A stretch of 64,000 bases of DNA, taken from assembly GCF_020084865.1 (NCBI RefSeq), contig NZ_CP071953.1:1054001-1118000 (forward strand), in the 5' to 3' direction. Shown in pieces: positions 43,579 through 54,600 of the stretch (the first letter of the stretch is position 1; every line of letters starts with the position of its first letter). This DNA comes from Candidatus Kaistella beijingensis. GTDB taxonomy: Bacteria > Bacteroidota > Bacteroidia > Flavobacteriales > Weeksellaceae. The notes beneath the pieces are model-generated. The model was not told where the DNA came from. It did no database searches and worked only from the letters and a program-made list of their open reading frames with translations. Position numbers and translations under genes: made by a program.

Positions 43579-44589
43579 TTATAAAGACTGGATGTATTGA
43601 ATAACTTTCGGCATCGTTTGTTGTTGCCAAACCTGTTTGTCGCTCAATATTCCGTTGTGGCCGACTCCAGTGATTTTTTGGATTATTACTGAACTATATG
43701 CGGAAGATATTTTATTTGCCCATTCCGTCGTATATTCTTTATTATTCTCACTGTATAAAAAAAGTGTTTTGGGAGAGTTTGTTTTCACATTTTGCGAAAA
43801 GTCGGGCTTTAATGAATCTCCTAACTCAAACAAAGCCGTATTGATTACTGCTCCAGATCTCCAAAAACTTTGTGGAAGTGTGTTATCTTCACCCGTAATA
43901 TCATTTTTTGAAGCCAGGATGTTTAGTTTGTAATCCAGTATTTCGTGTTGATTTTCTTTTCCTGTCATAAACTGATCCAAATAAGTTGCGTCATTGGATA
44001 TTTCGCTCCAAAGTTTGAAAGATCTGGAATTCTTTACATAATTTTCCAAATCTTCCCATTTTAGACCTCCAGGTTCACAAACAATTAAACCATTAACCAT
44101 ATTTGGATATTTCCCAACAAATGCACTAACCAAAATTCCTCCCCAAGAATGTCCCAGGAGTATTACTTTTTGATTAGAGCTTGTCCTGTAATGTTCAATT
44201 ACCCCTTTTAACTCTTTATACATATCTTCTAATGCCTGATCCCCTTTTTGCGTGTATTCTTCCGTGTTAAGTCTTTGAGAGAGACCTGAACCACGCTGGT
44301 CATAAAAAACGATGTAGTAGCCTTTATAAGCCAGTTCTTTACAATTCAGCATATACCTGTAATCTCCTCCAGGTCCTCCATGAACCGCGATAATCATAGT
44401 GTTTGAGGAATTTCCGAATGCTTCTGAATGTAATTTTATATTATTTACCACTATAGATGGCAGTGTATTGTCTTCAATTACAGTTTTAGGAACCAAATTT
44501 CCGGGTTGATTAATATATTTTTCTTCCCTGCAGGAAAAAAAGGAAAACATTGTAACTGATAAAAGCAGGTTGATTAAAATCTTTTTCAT
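43579..44589 (-). CDS. Alpha/beta-hydrolase lipoprotein, proline-iminopeptidase-like
   Basis: A 336-aa lipoprotein: MKKILINLLLSVTMFSFFSC lipobox, then an alpha/beta hydrolase with HGGPGG oxyanion-hole motif, DQRGSG, nucleophile elbow GHSWGG and a late VGHNG histidine (HN). This pattern is typical of the S33 prolyl aminopeptidase family. The substrate is not known. Flanked by unknown exported proteins and upstream of the barrel-like gene. Confidence 0.85.
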   Translation of the reverse strand: MKKILINLLLSVTMFSFFSCREEKYINQPGNLVPKTVIEDNTLPSIVVNNIKLHSEAFGNSSNTMIIAVHGGPGGDYRYMLNCKELAYKGYYIVFYDQRGSGLSQRLNTEEYTQKGDQALEDMYKELKGVIEHYRTSSNQKVILLGHSWGGILVSAFVGKYPNMVNGLIVCEPGGLKWEDLENYVKNSRSFKLWSEISNDATYLDQFMTGKENQHEILDYKLNILASKNDITGEDNTLPQSFWRSGAVINTALFELGDSLKPDFSQNVKTNSPKTLFLYSENNKEYTTEWANKISSAYSSVIIQKITGVGHNGILSDKQVWQQQTMPKVIQYIQSL

Positions 44590-44646
44590 TGTAAAAGTTT
44601 TTTTTATTTAAGAAAGTCTCAGATATTAAAAGAAGAATAGTATTTG

Positions 44647-45240
44647 TCACTTCTTTAGAAACAAATTCAAATCAATGATATATTGACTATAGAAATCGGA
44701 AAATATTTTTAAAGTATCCTGGTTCCGTAAAGTGGCTTTTCCGGATTTGTTATAGGTAAAAATGGATTCTGGATAAACTTCCTCATATCTGTAAGGTGCA
44801 GAAAATTCGTAATAACCAAATGGCAAATTATTTTCTGATGCCACATCATCATTATTATTTATCGATAATTCTGCGCCGACAATTGAAGAGTAAATTTCGT
44901 TTTCAAAACTTAATTTCACAAAGCCATCACCGTAATCCAAATAGAAAAAATTTTTGGCGACAATATCAGCCTTACATTTGTCTTTTTTACAGATGAAGGA
45001 AAAATCCCTGAAAACTATTCTGCTTTCACCCGACAAAAAAGGCTTGTAAACAAAGTTTTTGTCTTTAATGAATCTGAAAATTTTGTCCTTGATTTGCTCT
45101 TTTTTGAGATTAGGAAAATTAAGCATTATACTTTTATTTGGGATATAAACCCCAAAATGTTCAATTTTGAAATAAGATTCCTGCGATTTTAACAGGGTAG
45201 CAGAAAAAAGTAAAAGCAATATTAACAAATTTTGTTTCAT
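44647..45240 (-). CDS. Exported protein of unknown function
   Basis: A 197-aa protein with a signal peptide (MKQNLLILLLLFSATLLKSQ) and a mixed alpha/beta body (YFKIEHFGVYIPNKSIMLNF, FKLSFENEIYSSIVGAELS). No family was recognised. It overlaps the next gene upstream by a few bases, indicating translational coupling. Confidence 0.7.
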   Translation of the reverse strand: MKQNLLILLLLFSATLLKSQESYFKIEHFGVYIPNKSIMLNFPNLKKEQIKDKIFRFIKDKNFVYKPFLSGESRIVFRDFSFICKKDKCKADIVAKNFFYLDYGDGFVKLSFENEIYSSIVGAELSINNNDDVASENNLPFGYYEFSAPYRYEEVYPESIFTYNKSGKATLRNQDTLKIFSDFYSQYIIDLNLFLKK

Positions 45241-45677
45241 CTTGTCCCGATATTTACTTTTACAATCACATTATTTTTATCCACATAAAAATCATAGAAG
45301 TCCGTAAAGTCGTAAGAATACCGATTATCTTTGGAGACCTCTTGATGCAGAATATTCCCGAATTGGTCAGAAACTACATAACCTGGTTCATATTTTCCAC
45401 CGTTTCCAGAATATCTTGTTTCATAGATGTAAACGGTGTAACCATTTGGAGTTTCGTTTTTTTTGGTAAAATTTCCCCATTTATTGATTAATTCTGTAAT
45501 ATTTGCTCCCGCCCAACTTGTAATATTAAAAATTTTCCGTTGACTGTCTGCAAAAACTTTTTCCTTGTTCAGTCTTGCATCAAGTTTAGTATTGTTGCTT
45601 GCAAGTGATTGCGCTTTGATTAAAAAAAGCAGAGAATAAGAAAAAAAGAAAATAATTACTACAATTTTTGTTTTCAT
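45237..45677 (-). CDS. Exported protein of unknown function
   Basis: The start is placed at 45,677 (MKTKIVVIIFFFSYSLLFLI), giving a normal signal peptide. The mature part (about 120 aa) has WAGANITELINKWGNFTKKNE and YTVYIYETRYSGNGG, a pattern seen in exported Bacteroidetes proteins without known function. Stop and start overlap with the downstream gene. Confidence 0.7.
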   Translation of the reverse strand: MKTKIVVIIFFFSYSLLFLIKAQSLASNNTKLDARLNKEKVFADSQRKIFNITSWAGANITELINKWGNFTKKNETPNGYTVYIYETRYSGNGGKYEPGYVVSDQFGNILHQEVSKDNRYSYDFTDFYDFYVDKNNVIVKVNIGTR

Positions 45678-45699
45678 TTTTTTTAAAATCAATTAATAA

Positions 45700-46956
45700 T
45701 TACCATCGTTTCAGTTTAATCTTCACGGTATCGCCATTTGATTTTATGGTAACGATTTTTTGAAAATTTGCATCTCCAGTCTGCGCATAGTCGAAAATAT
45801 CGGTGTTAAGTTGAGTTCCGGCATATTGTCCATTCACATAAATATCAGAAGTTCCAGTGATTTCTCTTCTTGAAAAAGTATCGGTATAACCGAACGAAAT
45901 GAATACAAAAAAATCTCCTTCCATAAGATTAGTAAATTCAAAATTTCCTTTGTCGTTATAAATTTCCGTAGTTAAAACACAGGATTTTGCGTCTTCTGAT
46001 AGAGGAATTGGTGCTGCTCCTTTTATTTTTCTTTGCTTTTTATTAAGCTCCATCCATTCTTTGAAATATTCTGTATAAGGCAACAAAACGACTTTAGTTC
46101 CTTTCGGCGCGAATTGTTTTTTATTGATATTTAATACATCAATCCTGATTTTGCTGTCATCTCTACCAGAACGATCGTCTTTTGCAAATGCTTCTCCCGA
46201 AATTACAGAATTACCTTTAGTGAGCATTTTCAGCGTGGCTTCTTTATCAAATTTATTTTTGAAAGGATTAAAATCAGTTTCTTTATCCACCAACATTAAA
46301 TTATTTCCTTTTGAAGAAACCGTGATTTTATAAATTTTTCGGGAAGTTTTATCAATAAAATAATCATAGATGTTTCCTGTACTTTCTTCGTTTACAGATA
46401 CTTTCCAAACTTGATGCTCACCTGTAAGTTCAGAATTGTAGATATTGCTTTTTACATCGGTAATATTCACATTCTGTATTTTATCTTTATTCGGAGAATC
46501 ATAATCTATCACAGGAATTGTGGCTTTATAACCTGTATTCAAAGGCAATGCGCAAAGAAGTAAAGGATAAGTGGCAATATCGAAATAGTCTCCCGTGTTG
46601 ATATTTGAAAAATTAATGTTGAACGTGCGTGTATCTCTTTCAGATTTTCTGCTAATTGGTTTCAGTGTATTTTTATCCAAAACAATATGTTCTTTCCAAA
46701 GTTTATTTGTTTTTAGGAAAATTAATTTTGAACTAAACAGAACTTGGTCTCCATTTGTGGAAACTTCTGTTTGATAATTACAAATTTCCATAGGATTTCC
46801 ATCTTTTACAAAATAGTATCCCATGGTATAGTTACCAAGTTTAATTAACTTAGTGTTAATTGATTGGGAGCCAGGCAGAATTTTATTTTGTCCAAAAGAT
46901 AAAACTGCACAAATACAAAAACCAAAACTAAAAAATAATTTTTTTATTTTTTGCAT
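45700..46956 (-). CDS. Exported protein with DUF3108-like region
   Basis: A 418-aa protein with a signal peptide (MQKIKKLFFSFGFCICAVLSFGQ). The middle (LWKEHIVLDKNTLKPISRKSERDTRTF ... VWKVSVNEESTGNIYDYFIDKTSRKIYKI) resembles the DUF3108 beta-sheet family, and the last 120 residues look like a carboxypeptidase-regulatory-like beta sandwich (GNFEFTNLMEGDFFVFISFG). Function unknown. Confidence 0.65.
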   Translation of the reverse strand: MQKIKKLFFSFGFCICAVLSFGQNKILPGSQSINTKLIKLGNYTMGYYFVKDGNPMEICNYQTEVSTNGDQVLFSSKLIFLKTNKLWKEHIVLDKNTLKPISRKSERDTRTFNINFSNINTGDYFDIATYPLLLCALPLNTGYKATIPVIDYDSPNKDKIQNVNITDVKSNIYNSELTGEHQVWKVSVNEESTGNIYDYFIDKTSRKIYKITVSSKGNNLMLVDKETDFNPFKNKFDKEATLKMLTKGNSVISGEAFAKDDRSGRDDSKIRIDVLNINKKQFAPKGTKVVLLPYTEYFKEWMELNKKQRKIKGAAPIPLSEDAKSCVLTTEIYNDKGNFEFTNLMEGDFFVFISFGYTDTFSRREITGTSDIYVNGQYAGTQLNTDIFDYAQTGDANFQKIVTIKSNGDTVKIKLKRW

Positions 46957-46972
46957 AATTATGATGGTTATT

Positions 46973-47368
46973 TTAAGGAAACTGATATACTATTGCGCCT
47001 GAAGTGGTTGTAAATTCTTGTGATAAAACCGAAGCATTATTAACCAAAATTTCCAATTTCACAGTTTGATTTGTATTGGTACCATATGCAAGAGTTAGGA
47101 CATCACCTTTATTTACTGTTCTGTTTATAGTTTTTGAATAAGGCAATGAAGGATTTGCAACATCAGTATCACCTCCAGTTTCATTTTTGTATTTGATAAT
47201 TGATGCAGATGAAGTTGTTGCACTGGTTACTTTGTAAGTTATAGAAACCTGTTTAGGATATGTACTTCCACTTGGATTATCATCATTACTGTCGCTTCTG
47301 CACGAATTAGAAAAAATCGCGAGAAAAACGGTTAACAAAATTACCGATAGTGATTTGAATGTTTTCAT
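46973..47368 (-). CDS. Small lipoprotein of unknown function
   Basis: A 131-aa lipoprotein (LLTVFLAIFSNSC lipobox) followed by a short acidic/Ser-rich spacer and a beta-rich domain (QVSITYKVTSATTSSASIIK, VTLAYG-like LTLAYGTNTNQTVKLEILVN). Similar small lipoproteins are common in Flavobacteriia. It is 17 bp upstream of the DUF3108-like gene. Confidence 0.7.
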   Translation of the reverse strand: MKTFKSLSVILLTVFLAIFSNSCRSDSNDDNPSGSTYPKQVSITYKVTSATTSSASIIKYKNETGGDTDVANPSLPYSKTINRTVNKGDVLTLAYGTNTNQTVKLEILVNNASVLSQEFTTTSGAIVYQFP

Positions 47369-47503
47369 TTTTTAGAATTTTTAATGATTAGAATTTGATA
47401 CCTTTTATTTGAGGTTAAAATTATAATTAAACATAATTGTAAAAGATATTCTATCTACCAAAGACATTTTAAAATATACAAAGGGAATTTCGATTACAAA
47501 AAA

Positions 47504-47926
47504 TCAGCTGATTCTTTTCCAAGTCCACGCTTTCCAAACAATGAAGAATGTAAGAGTACTCTCCAAAAAAGCAAGCATTACATAAAAAATTCGCCATTCT
47601 GAAATGGATGAAATACCAACAAGGAATGTAAATAAAGCAAGGAATCCCGCAATTGAGATATTTAAAATTCTGTTAATTTTGGGTTTTAAAATCAATGAAA
47701 GAAATATCATCAATGAAGGAACAGTGAGAAGTATGGTTGCATACAGTAATTTGTATGGTGTATTCAATAAATTTTTACCACTAATTAATCCTTCAACTTT
47801 TCTGGGAACATACAGCTCAAAATAATCTCCGTAAATGTAGAGGAACATTACCGAAGTCCACAAACCGGCCAGTAAAATTTTAATATTAATTTTAAAGTCT
47901 TCAAATTCTGTTTTTTTAGTTTTCAT
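47504..47926 (-). CDS. DUF6326 family membrane protein
   Basis: A 140-aa protein with about four membrane helices (ILLAGLWTSVMFLYIYGDYF, YATILLTVPSLMIFLSLIL, AGFLALFTFLVGISSI, WRIFYVMLAFLESTLTFFIV). Its ATG lies inside the last codons of the DUF4386 gene, in another frame, so it is translationally coupled to it. In element A the two genes are one because of a single-base difference in the A run at this junction. Function unknown. Confidence 0.75.
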   Translation of the reverse strand: MKTKKTEFEDFKINIKILLAGLWTSVMFLYIYGDYFELYVPRKVEGLISGKNLLNTPYKLLYATILLTVPSLMIFLSLILKPKINRILNISIAGFLALFTFLVGISSISEWRIFYVMLAFLESTLTFFIVWKAWTWKRIS

Positions 47927-48617
47927 TATAATTTTTTTTTGATTTTTTTATACCAATTACTAATAGCCATAAACAAATCCCAATCTCCGCAACAGAAGGA
48001 ATTTTGCCGATAATTTTTGAAATTCCTATATCTTGATAATTCGCAAATAAAGTATTGCCGAAAAAATTAGTAACATAACCGAAGCATCCCAACATTAAAA
48101 AAATTCCGAAAATTTTAGGGATGAAACCTGATTTGTAAACCAAATAGCCAAAAGGCAACAGCCATAATCCCCAGAAAAAAGTGGAAATAAAAATGCCATA
48201 TTCATATTGATTAAGATGATACATTACCAAAGACTGCAGTTGAGATTCATTATAAATTTTTAGATACTCTTCCTTGTGAAGGATATCTAAAATAATATAC
48301 TTGTTATAAAGATTAAAAAATGAAATAGGGATACTCACCAATACAGAAACCACCATAAAATTGGCAACAAATTGACTGACATTTTTCAACAATTCTCTTA
48401 AAACCAAAGGCAAAAAAATAAAAGTCAAATAACAGAGTGCACTCGAAAAAATCCCAATTCGGAAAAGGTTTTCATTTTTGAGAATATTATTGAAAGTTGC
48501 TACTTTATCTCCCCAAACTATTAATTGTTTTGGTATATATCCTAAACTTACAATTCCTGTTATAACTACGATTAAATAAAGAATTCCTGCAATTCTTGCT
48601 GTTTTTTTCTGATCCAT
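47916..48617 (-). CDS. DUF4386 family membrane protein
   Basis: A 233-aa protein with six predicted membrane helices (MDQKKTARIAGILYLIVVIT start, VSVLVSIPISFFNL, WGLWLLPFGYLVY, FGIFLMLGCFGYV), standard length for DUF4386. It ends in SKKNYNEN after an A9 run. It overlaps DUF6326 by 11 bp and touches the DUF4395 gene at its start. About 92 percent identical at the protein level (by eye) to the N-terminal part of the fusion in element A. Confidence 0.85.
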   Translation of the reverse strand: MDQKKTARIAGILYLIVVITGIVSLGYIPKQLIVWGDKVATFNNILKNENLFRIGIFSSALCYLTFIFLPLVLRELLKNVSQFVANFMVVSVLVSIPISFFNLYNKYIILDILHKEEYLKIYNESQLQSLVMYHLNQYEYGIFISTFFWGLWLLPFGYLVYKSGFIPKIFGIFLMLGCFGYVTNFFGNTLFANYQDIGISKIIGKIPSVAEIGICLWLLVIGIKKSKKNYNEN

Positions 48618-49255
48618 TATATAAAAAGGTTATGAGGTTTTATGACAAAAAAGTCCTGAAATAAAACGAAAAGCAAAACAATCATTAAAAAAAGTCCTCC
48701 AATTACAAACCATTGCCTCAGCGAAATCCGCTGAATATCATGTTTCTTTCGAATATCACAAACTTCACCGGGACAATACTGTGCCTTATCTTTTTTGATA
48801 AAACCATACATTTTACAACCAATACAAATTCCGAAAGCCGATTCTGAAAACATCAAAATTAAACAGATAAGACAAGCAAAACCTGTAATAGGGCTGAAAG
48901 CATTCATAATGACTAGGAGAAAAAACATAATCACAGAAATGGTTAAGCCTATAAACCAAGCAAATTTTTTCTGTTCAGCACCTACAAATTCAGGGTTTTG
49001 GTTGCTTACGATCATTCTACCTATAATTAATAATGGCGCATACTTCGGATTAATGAATAAGCGAATAAAAAACTCTACTACAAAAACCGATAATACATAT
49101 TTTACAGGCACGAAATTTCCATTGCTTAAGATTAAGACTAAAGAAATAAAGGCCATAAGAAACATTATTCCTGCAGTTGCCCGTATTTCGCGGTTGTTAA
49201 GAACCGGGATTTCATAACCATTCACTATTTCTCCAAATCGTATATTCTTGTTCAT
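48617..49255 (-). CDS. DUF4395 family membrane protein
   Basis: A 212-aa protein with about four membrane helices and cysteines in CLICLILMFSESAFGICIGC plus a CPGEVC-type pair (YCPGEVCDI), matching DUF4395. Such proteins often neighbour thiol-disulfide or sulfur-handling genes. Its last base overlaps the DUF4386 start and its start overlaps the stop of the hydrolase gene, so the four genes from 50,070 to 47,504 are an operon. Confidence 0.8.
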   Translation of the reverse strand: MNKNIRFGEIVNGYEIPVLNNREIRATAGIMFLMAFISLVLILSNGNFVPVKYVLSVFVVEFFIRLFINPKYAPLLIIGRMIVSNQNPEFVGAEQKKFAWFIGLTISVIMFFLLVIMNAFSPITGFACLICLILMFSESAFGICIGCKMYGFIKKDKAQYCPGEVCDIRKKHDIQRISLRQWFVIGGLFLMIVLLFVLFQDFFVIKPHNLFI

Positions 49256-50070
49256 ATTTTTCTGTCTTTAATTTCTTCTAATAAAAATTTCCAAAAACTT
49301 TCTTTGAATTTAGTTTTAAATAAATCAAAATGTCCAATTTTAGAAACATCAAAATCTGCAGGAAATAAATGTTTTCTGGTTAGCTTAGTGTTCTGATATT
49401 GTTTGGTAAGCCAATCAACAGATTGTTCAGGAGCAAAAAAATCATCATCAATACTTATTGATAGAAGATCACATTTTATTTTGTTGAAGAAAAGCTGATC
49501 TTTAGAAAAAAATCGAAATAAATACTCACTGTTTCTGCACCATTTTGCCCATTCATTTGCAACGTTTTTAGGTAAATTTTCCATTTTGCTAAATTTTTTA
49601 GAAGGCATATATCCAAAAAAAGCCGGCAGGAAAGGAAATAATAAATGCCAATTCAAGAACATTTTAACCTTGTTAAATCCTTTCCAGAATCCCCAAAATC
49701 CTGATTGTGCAGAAATCAGAATAATTTTATCTAAATGAACTGATGACGGAGCCAAGCCGATTAATTGACCACCAACACTATGTCCCAAAACTACTTTTCT
49801 ATGATTTGGAAATTTTTCAATGGCATTCCTAATTACCATTTCTAAATCCTGATTCCCCCAACCGTGTAGAAACTCCTTTTGCTTTTTAATATTTCCAGAT
49901 AATGACTTTCCTATTCCGCTATAATCAAATGTGATAACAGAAATGTAATTTGAGCTGGCAAACTCTGCAAAATTTTGATAAAATGATTGTTTCACACCCA
50001 TTGCGGAAGCAATAATCAAAACCGTATTAGAATTGCTATTTTCATATAATTGCGAATCAATTGTACTCAT
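49252..50070 (-). CDS. Alpha/beta hydrolase
   Basis: A 272-aa cytoplasmic protein: NTVLIIASAMGVKQSFYQNF (oxyanion-hole strand), ITFDYSGIGKS, nucleophile elbow GHSVGG (Ser at about 97), acidic residue in LLSISIDDDFFAPEQS and the catalytic His in SKIGHFDLF. It resembles the serine aminopeptidase/esterase branch often annotated as hydrolase. First gene of the four-gene membrane-protein operon. Substrate unknown. Confidence 0.85.
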   Translation of the reverse strand: MSTIDSQLYENSNSNTVLIIASAMGVKQSFYQNFAEFASSNYISVITFDYSGIGKSLSGNIKKQKEFLHGWGNQDLEMVIRNAIEKFPNHRKVVLGHSVGGQLIGLAPSSVHLDKIILISAQSGFWGFWKGFNKVKMFLNWHLLFPFLPAFFGYMPSKKFSKMENLPKNVANEWAKWCRNSEYLFRFFSKDQLFFNKIKCDLLSISIDDDFFAPEQSVDWLTKQYQNTKLTRKHLFPADFDVSKIGHFDLFKTKFKESFWKFLLEEIKDRKI

Positions 50071-50087
50071 TATTCAATCAAGATTTT

Positions 50088-50118
50088 TAAAAAAATCCGC
50101 TTTACGGAGCGGATTAAC
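50088..50118 (-). terminator. Terminator of the susC-susD-like operon
   Basis: On the minus strand AATCCGCT pairs with AGCGGATT around a 6-nt loop, followed by TTTTTTT. It starts about 50 bp after the SusD-like stop and precedes the hydrolase operon. Confidence 0.85.
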
Positions 50119-50164
50119 CATAGTGGGTGAAAAATTTAATTTGATATTAAGAAACTATGGCATT

Positions 50165-51601
50165 TTAAAATTTATCCCAAAAAACTTTTGTTGTTAGTTT
50201 GTCACCACCTATTGCCGCGGAAGCATTACTGTAATTGGTTCCGTTTGTAGTTGCTTCCAAAGTTGGATACTGCAATCTTACCGGCACTTTACCTTCAGCA
50301 TTTGGATTTGCTGTAGAAGGCGCCTGCAATTGTGGATAATCTAATCTTCGGTAAAAATTCCAAGAGATTAAAGGTTGACTGTACATGGCAACCCAAGCTT
50401 GTTCACCAATCGATTTTTTCCAATTTGTAGAATTATATGGATGATTACTTATATAGTTTTGTGCATCTGAAGATGTAAAGCCCCACTCCAAAAATGAATA
50501 AGTAACGGCAGAAGTATATAAATCTGAGGGGTTTCCTGCAATTCCAAATCTTGCAGATGCTTCTAATAGATAAAATGCAACTTCGGTAGCGGTTATGATA
50601 TTCCCTGGAGTTGTTGGAGTATAAGCAAATTCTCCAGGTGCAGAAAAATCGGCAAATTCTCCAGGTTGGCCAATAACCTGCCCAATATAAGAACCATTAA
50701 CATCTTGAAAATATTTTGAAATTCTTGCATCAGAAGTTGCGTTAAGGTAATCTACAAATGGTTTTCCGGCAAAATAATCGTCTCTGTTTTTTGCATACAC
50801 ATTTTCGTAAACTGGACTGTAGTTTGGCGAAGTTGATAAGTAAGCAAACTGACAATTATCTGATACATTAGTAATAACGCCGCCAGAAATCGCGTCAGAA
50901 ATGGTAGTCTGTGCCAAAGTAGGATTTACATCTGCTAATGCAATCCCTAGTTTGAGCAGTAAAGAGTTTCCAAATTTTTTCCATTTCCCGATATTTCCAT
51001 TATAAAAAACATCACCCGTTCCAAATGCGCCACCAGTTTGCAATTTAGAAATATCCTCTTTTAATCTCGTTATGAGTTTCGGGTAAATATCGGAGTCATT
51101 ATCATAAACTGGAAGTGGAAATTCTGCATTATTTAAGGACTGCGTATAAGGAATATCACCATGAATATCTACCAAAGTTTGATATGTGAAAACCATCATT
51201 ATATCTGAGATTGCCAATTGGTTTTGTTTTTTAACAGGCCAGGAAGCAAGTTCTGAAGGTGTTGGTTGGTAGTTCGCAATTAATTCCTTTGCTTTATTTA
51301 AGTTATTGAGAACATTTACATAATTATCGGTCCAAATATTGTTGGCAACATTTCTATTGGTGAAATCGTAATTGCTTTCATTTACATACGTAGTCTCTTG
51401 CCAATATTGCATGGTTAGCCTGAAATTATTTTCATTTACATTCGGTGTATTCAGGAAGTCACTCAATTCTTTTTCTGCATAAGTTATAAGAGATTCAGAT
51501 GTTACATCATATGTTGCGTGCTGATCTTCGTTTACATTATCCCTTGTGCAACTTGAGAGTGAAATTCCCAAAAGGATTGACAAAATTATCTTGTTTTTCA
51601 T
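50165..51601 (-). CDS. SusD/RagB-like nutrient-binding lipoprotein
   Basis: A 478-aa lipoprotein: lipobox LLGISLSSC, then the SusD fold (YWQETTYVNESNYDFTNRNV, NNLNKAKELI, ISDIMMVFTYQTLVDIHGDI, IPYTQSLN, KFGNSLLLKLGIALAD) and a C-terminal sheet ending KVFWDKF. It works with the adjacent SusC-type porin to capture a substrate at the outer membrane. The lack of nearby glycoside hydrolases makes peptides as likely as sugars. It follows the SusC gene by 11 bp. Confidence 0.92.
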   Translation of the reverse strand: MKNKIILSILLGISLSSCTRDNVNEDQHATYDVTSESLITYAEKELSDFLNTPNVNENNFRLTMQYWQETTYVNESNYDFTNRNVANNIWTDNYVNVLNNLNKAKELIANYQPTPSELASWPVKKQNQLAISDIMMVFTYQTLVDIHGDIPYTQSLNNAEFPLPVYDNDSDIYPKLITRLKEDISKLQTGGAFGTGDVFYNGNIGKWKKFGNSLLLKLGIALADVNPTLAQTTISDAISGGVITNVSDNCQFAYLSTSPNYSPVYENVYAKNRDDYFAGKPFVDYLNATSDARISKYFQDVNGSYIGQVIGQPGEFADFSAPGEFAYTPTTPGNIITATEVAFYLLEASARFGIAGNPSDLYTSAVTYSFLEWGFTSSDAQNYISNHPYNSTNWKKSIGEQAWVAMYSQPLISWNFYRRLDYPQLQAPSTANPNAEGKVPVRLQYPTLEATTNGTNYSNASAAIGGDKLTTKVFWDKF

Positions 51602-51612
51602 TTTTTTAACTT

Positions 51613-54600
51613 TTAAAAATTTACTTTTAGATTAAAGGAATAGTTTCGGGTTGTTGGCATTACACCAGATTGATATCCCTGGATATTTCCGGAAGACAAC
51701 CCGGCTTCTGGATCGGCATAAGGAAGATTTTTATGAATAATCCAAAGATTGCTTCCTGATAGGCCTAATGTGAACCCTTGAATAAAGGTGTTACCCAAAA
51801 CTTTTTTGTCGAAAGTATAGGAAAGTGACGCTTCTCTTAGTTTTATATAGCTCGCATCGTAAACGAATGCCGCTGTTGGTGGATCCGTTCCTAAAACCTG
51901 ACTAGACATAGATCTGTCTAAACGGATTGTATTCGGAATATAATTATTCGGATTGTTTGGATCTACCATTACACCTGGCAGAATAACACCGCCTCCATTA
52001 CTCAATTCATTTCTGATAGGATTCCCCAAATCATTTAGACCTACAGAATCTGCATAAATACCGGTTCCGTAGCCATAGTATTGGTCTAAAGAAAATATTT
52101 TACCACCTTTTTTCCAATCGATAAGGAAACTGAAATTGAAGTTTTTATATTTAAAACTATTATTCAGACCCGCAATAAAATCAGCCTGAAAACTTCCCAA
52201 ATCATGGTTTGTATCGGGAGTTGAAAGATAAGCGCCGTTTTCGCCAACGACTTTGTTGCCATTTGGATCATATACAAAGTCTGCTCCCCAAATACTTCCA
52301 TAATCTCCGTTTAAAGGTGCATTTATCGTAATTCCTCCCTGCAAACTACCGATTGTGATATTTTCGATACCAGTTCTTAACTGTGTAACTTTAGTTCTCG
52401 GGTTAGACCAGTTGAGATTCACATCCCAGTTAAAGTTATCGAATTTAAGAGGCGTGATATTTAATGATACTTCAAAACCTTTCGTTGTAAGTTCTCCCGT
52501 GTTTTGTATTTTACTGATTGAGCCATTAGCAAGCGAAATTGGCAAAGGCAAGATTTGGTCAAAAGCAATATTGCGGAACCAAGAAACGTCAAAACCAAAT
52601 CTGTTATTGAATAACTGAACATTGGTTCCCACCTCTAAATTTTTTAATTTTTGTGGCAACAAATCTGCATTTCTTAAGGTGGTATTAAATGAATATACCG
52701 GAGATTCTCCAAATGCCGACTGCACAATATACCTGTTTCGCAACTGGTCTGCTCCTGTATCAGAGCCTACTTCTGCATAAGCGGCTCTTATTTTTCCGAA
52801 ACTCAGCCACTTTTCCTTGATTAAATTTGAAAACACAATACTTGCCGAAACGGATGGATAGTAATAAACAGATTTTTCCGAAGGCAGGGCCGTTGATTGG
52901 TCTCGTCTAAAAGTTCCTTCAACATAATATGTGTTCTTATACCCTAAAGAAGCCTGTGCAAAAGCACCATAAATATATTTTGATGTGTCCGAAATAATCG
53001 GTTTTTCCGGAGTTGCAGCAGAGTTTGAAATTGTATAAAGATTAGGAATATATAAACCTCCAGAAGTTGTCTGTGCGTTTGAATAATTTGTCTGGACATT
53101 AATATTTCCCCCTAAAATTGCCTGCAAATTAAAATCATCTAAAAACGTTTTTTTGTAGGTTGCAATTACATCATAATTTGTTTCTCTGAACCTTAAATTT
53201 GTAACCGCATAACCAGATGGTTGCTCCAAAGGATTAAAACTAAAAAATGCGGGAACAGAACCCACGGCTCTTCTTTCTTCAATCATCATATTATATCCAT
53301 CAATGCCCATTCTTCCAAGAATGTTAAAATCTTTCGAAACATCATAACTCAAACTGAAATTTCCGGCAAAACGGTCGCGGTTATCCGTCTGATAATTCTC
53401 GTATCTCTGAAAGTATGGATTATCCCAATATTGTGGGGCAAGATTAGAAACGCTTTTAATGTTCCACGTATAATTTTTTCTAAAATTTTCATATAGATAC
53501 TGCTGGGTTTTTAAATCCACATTTGTAGCCCACCATTGACGAAAATTGGTCATAATATTATCGCCATAACCGGTAGAATTTCTTCCTTTCGTATTTTGAG
53601 TGATGTAATTTGCAAAGATGCTTGCAGTAAGCTTTTCTGTCAGTTTGTAAGATGCGTTTCCACCAAAATTATTCTTCATTAATGAAGAATTTGGTAGAAT
53701 ATCGGTGGCATTGGTATTAGCATAGCTTAATCTAAAAGATGCTTTATCAGTACCTCCGCTAAAAGCGATATTATTTACCTGGTTAGTTCCTTTCTGGAAA
53801 AAAGTAATCGGACCATTTTTTGCCATTACCCAAGGTGTCTTTTTGCCGTAATTTTGTGAATCAGGAATAAATGCATCGTATTGCCACACCATTAAATTTG
53901 GATCATAAGGTGCACCGTAAGATGCATCATGTCCAAATAATGCTCTTGGACTTCCTTGATAAGTTGCAAAAACATCCCCTAAATAACCTTGACCATATTG
54001 TGTTTGATATTCCGGAAAAGTTGCTTTATCGACTGCAGAAACTGTAATAGAACTAGAAAACTCTAATCCTATGCCGGTGTTATTCTTTTTCCCTTTTTTT
54101 GTTGTGATAATAATTGCACCGTTTTGTGCCCTAGAACCATACAATGCAGTTGCAGCAGCACCTTTTAAAACATTTACAGATTCTATATCGCTAGGATTAA
54201 TATCTGAAACGGGACTGCCATAATCATAACCACCACCTCCGTTTTGCTGAAAATTTGAATTGATATTGTTATTAATAATAGGGACTCCATCTACCACAAA
54301 GAGTGCCTGATTATTTCCCAAAATACTTTTGTAACCCCTTGAAACGGCATTAATGGATCCGCCAAAATTTGTAGATTGCTTTATTTCAAGTCCTGCAACT
54401 TTTCCTGATAGGTTGTTTAGAAAATTTGTAGTTGGAGTTTTGTTAAGATCATCACCTTTAACTTCCTGTGTGGAATACCCGAGTGATTTTTTTTCTCGTT
54501 TTATTCCTAAAGCGGTTACAACTACACCTTCAATATTTTGGGTTTTCAGAGTGTCCTTTTCTTGGGCTGAAGTAAAATTTTGTCCTAGAAAAAAACTGAC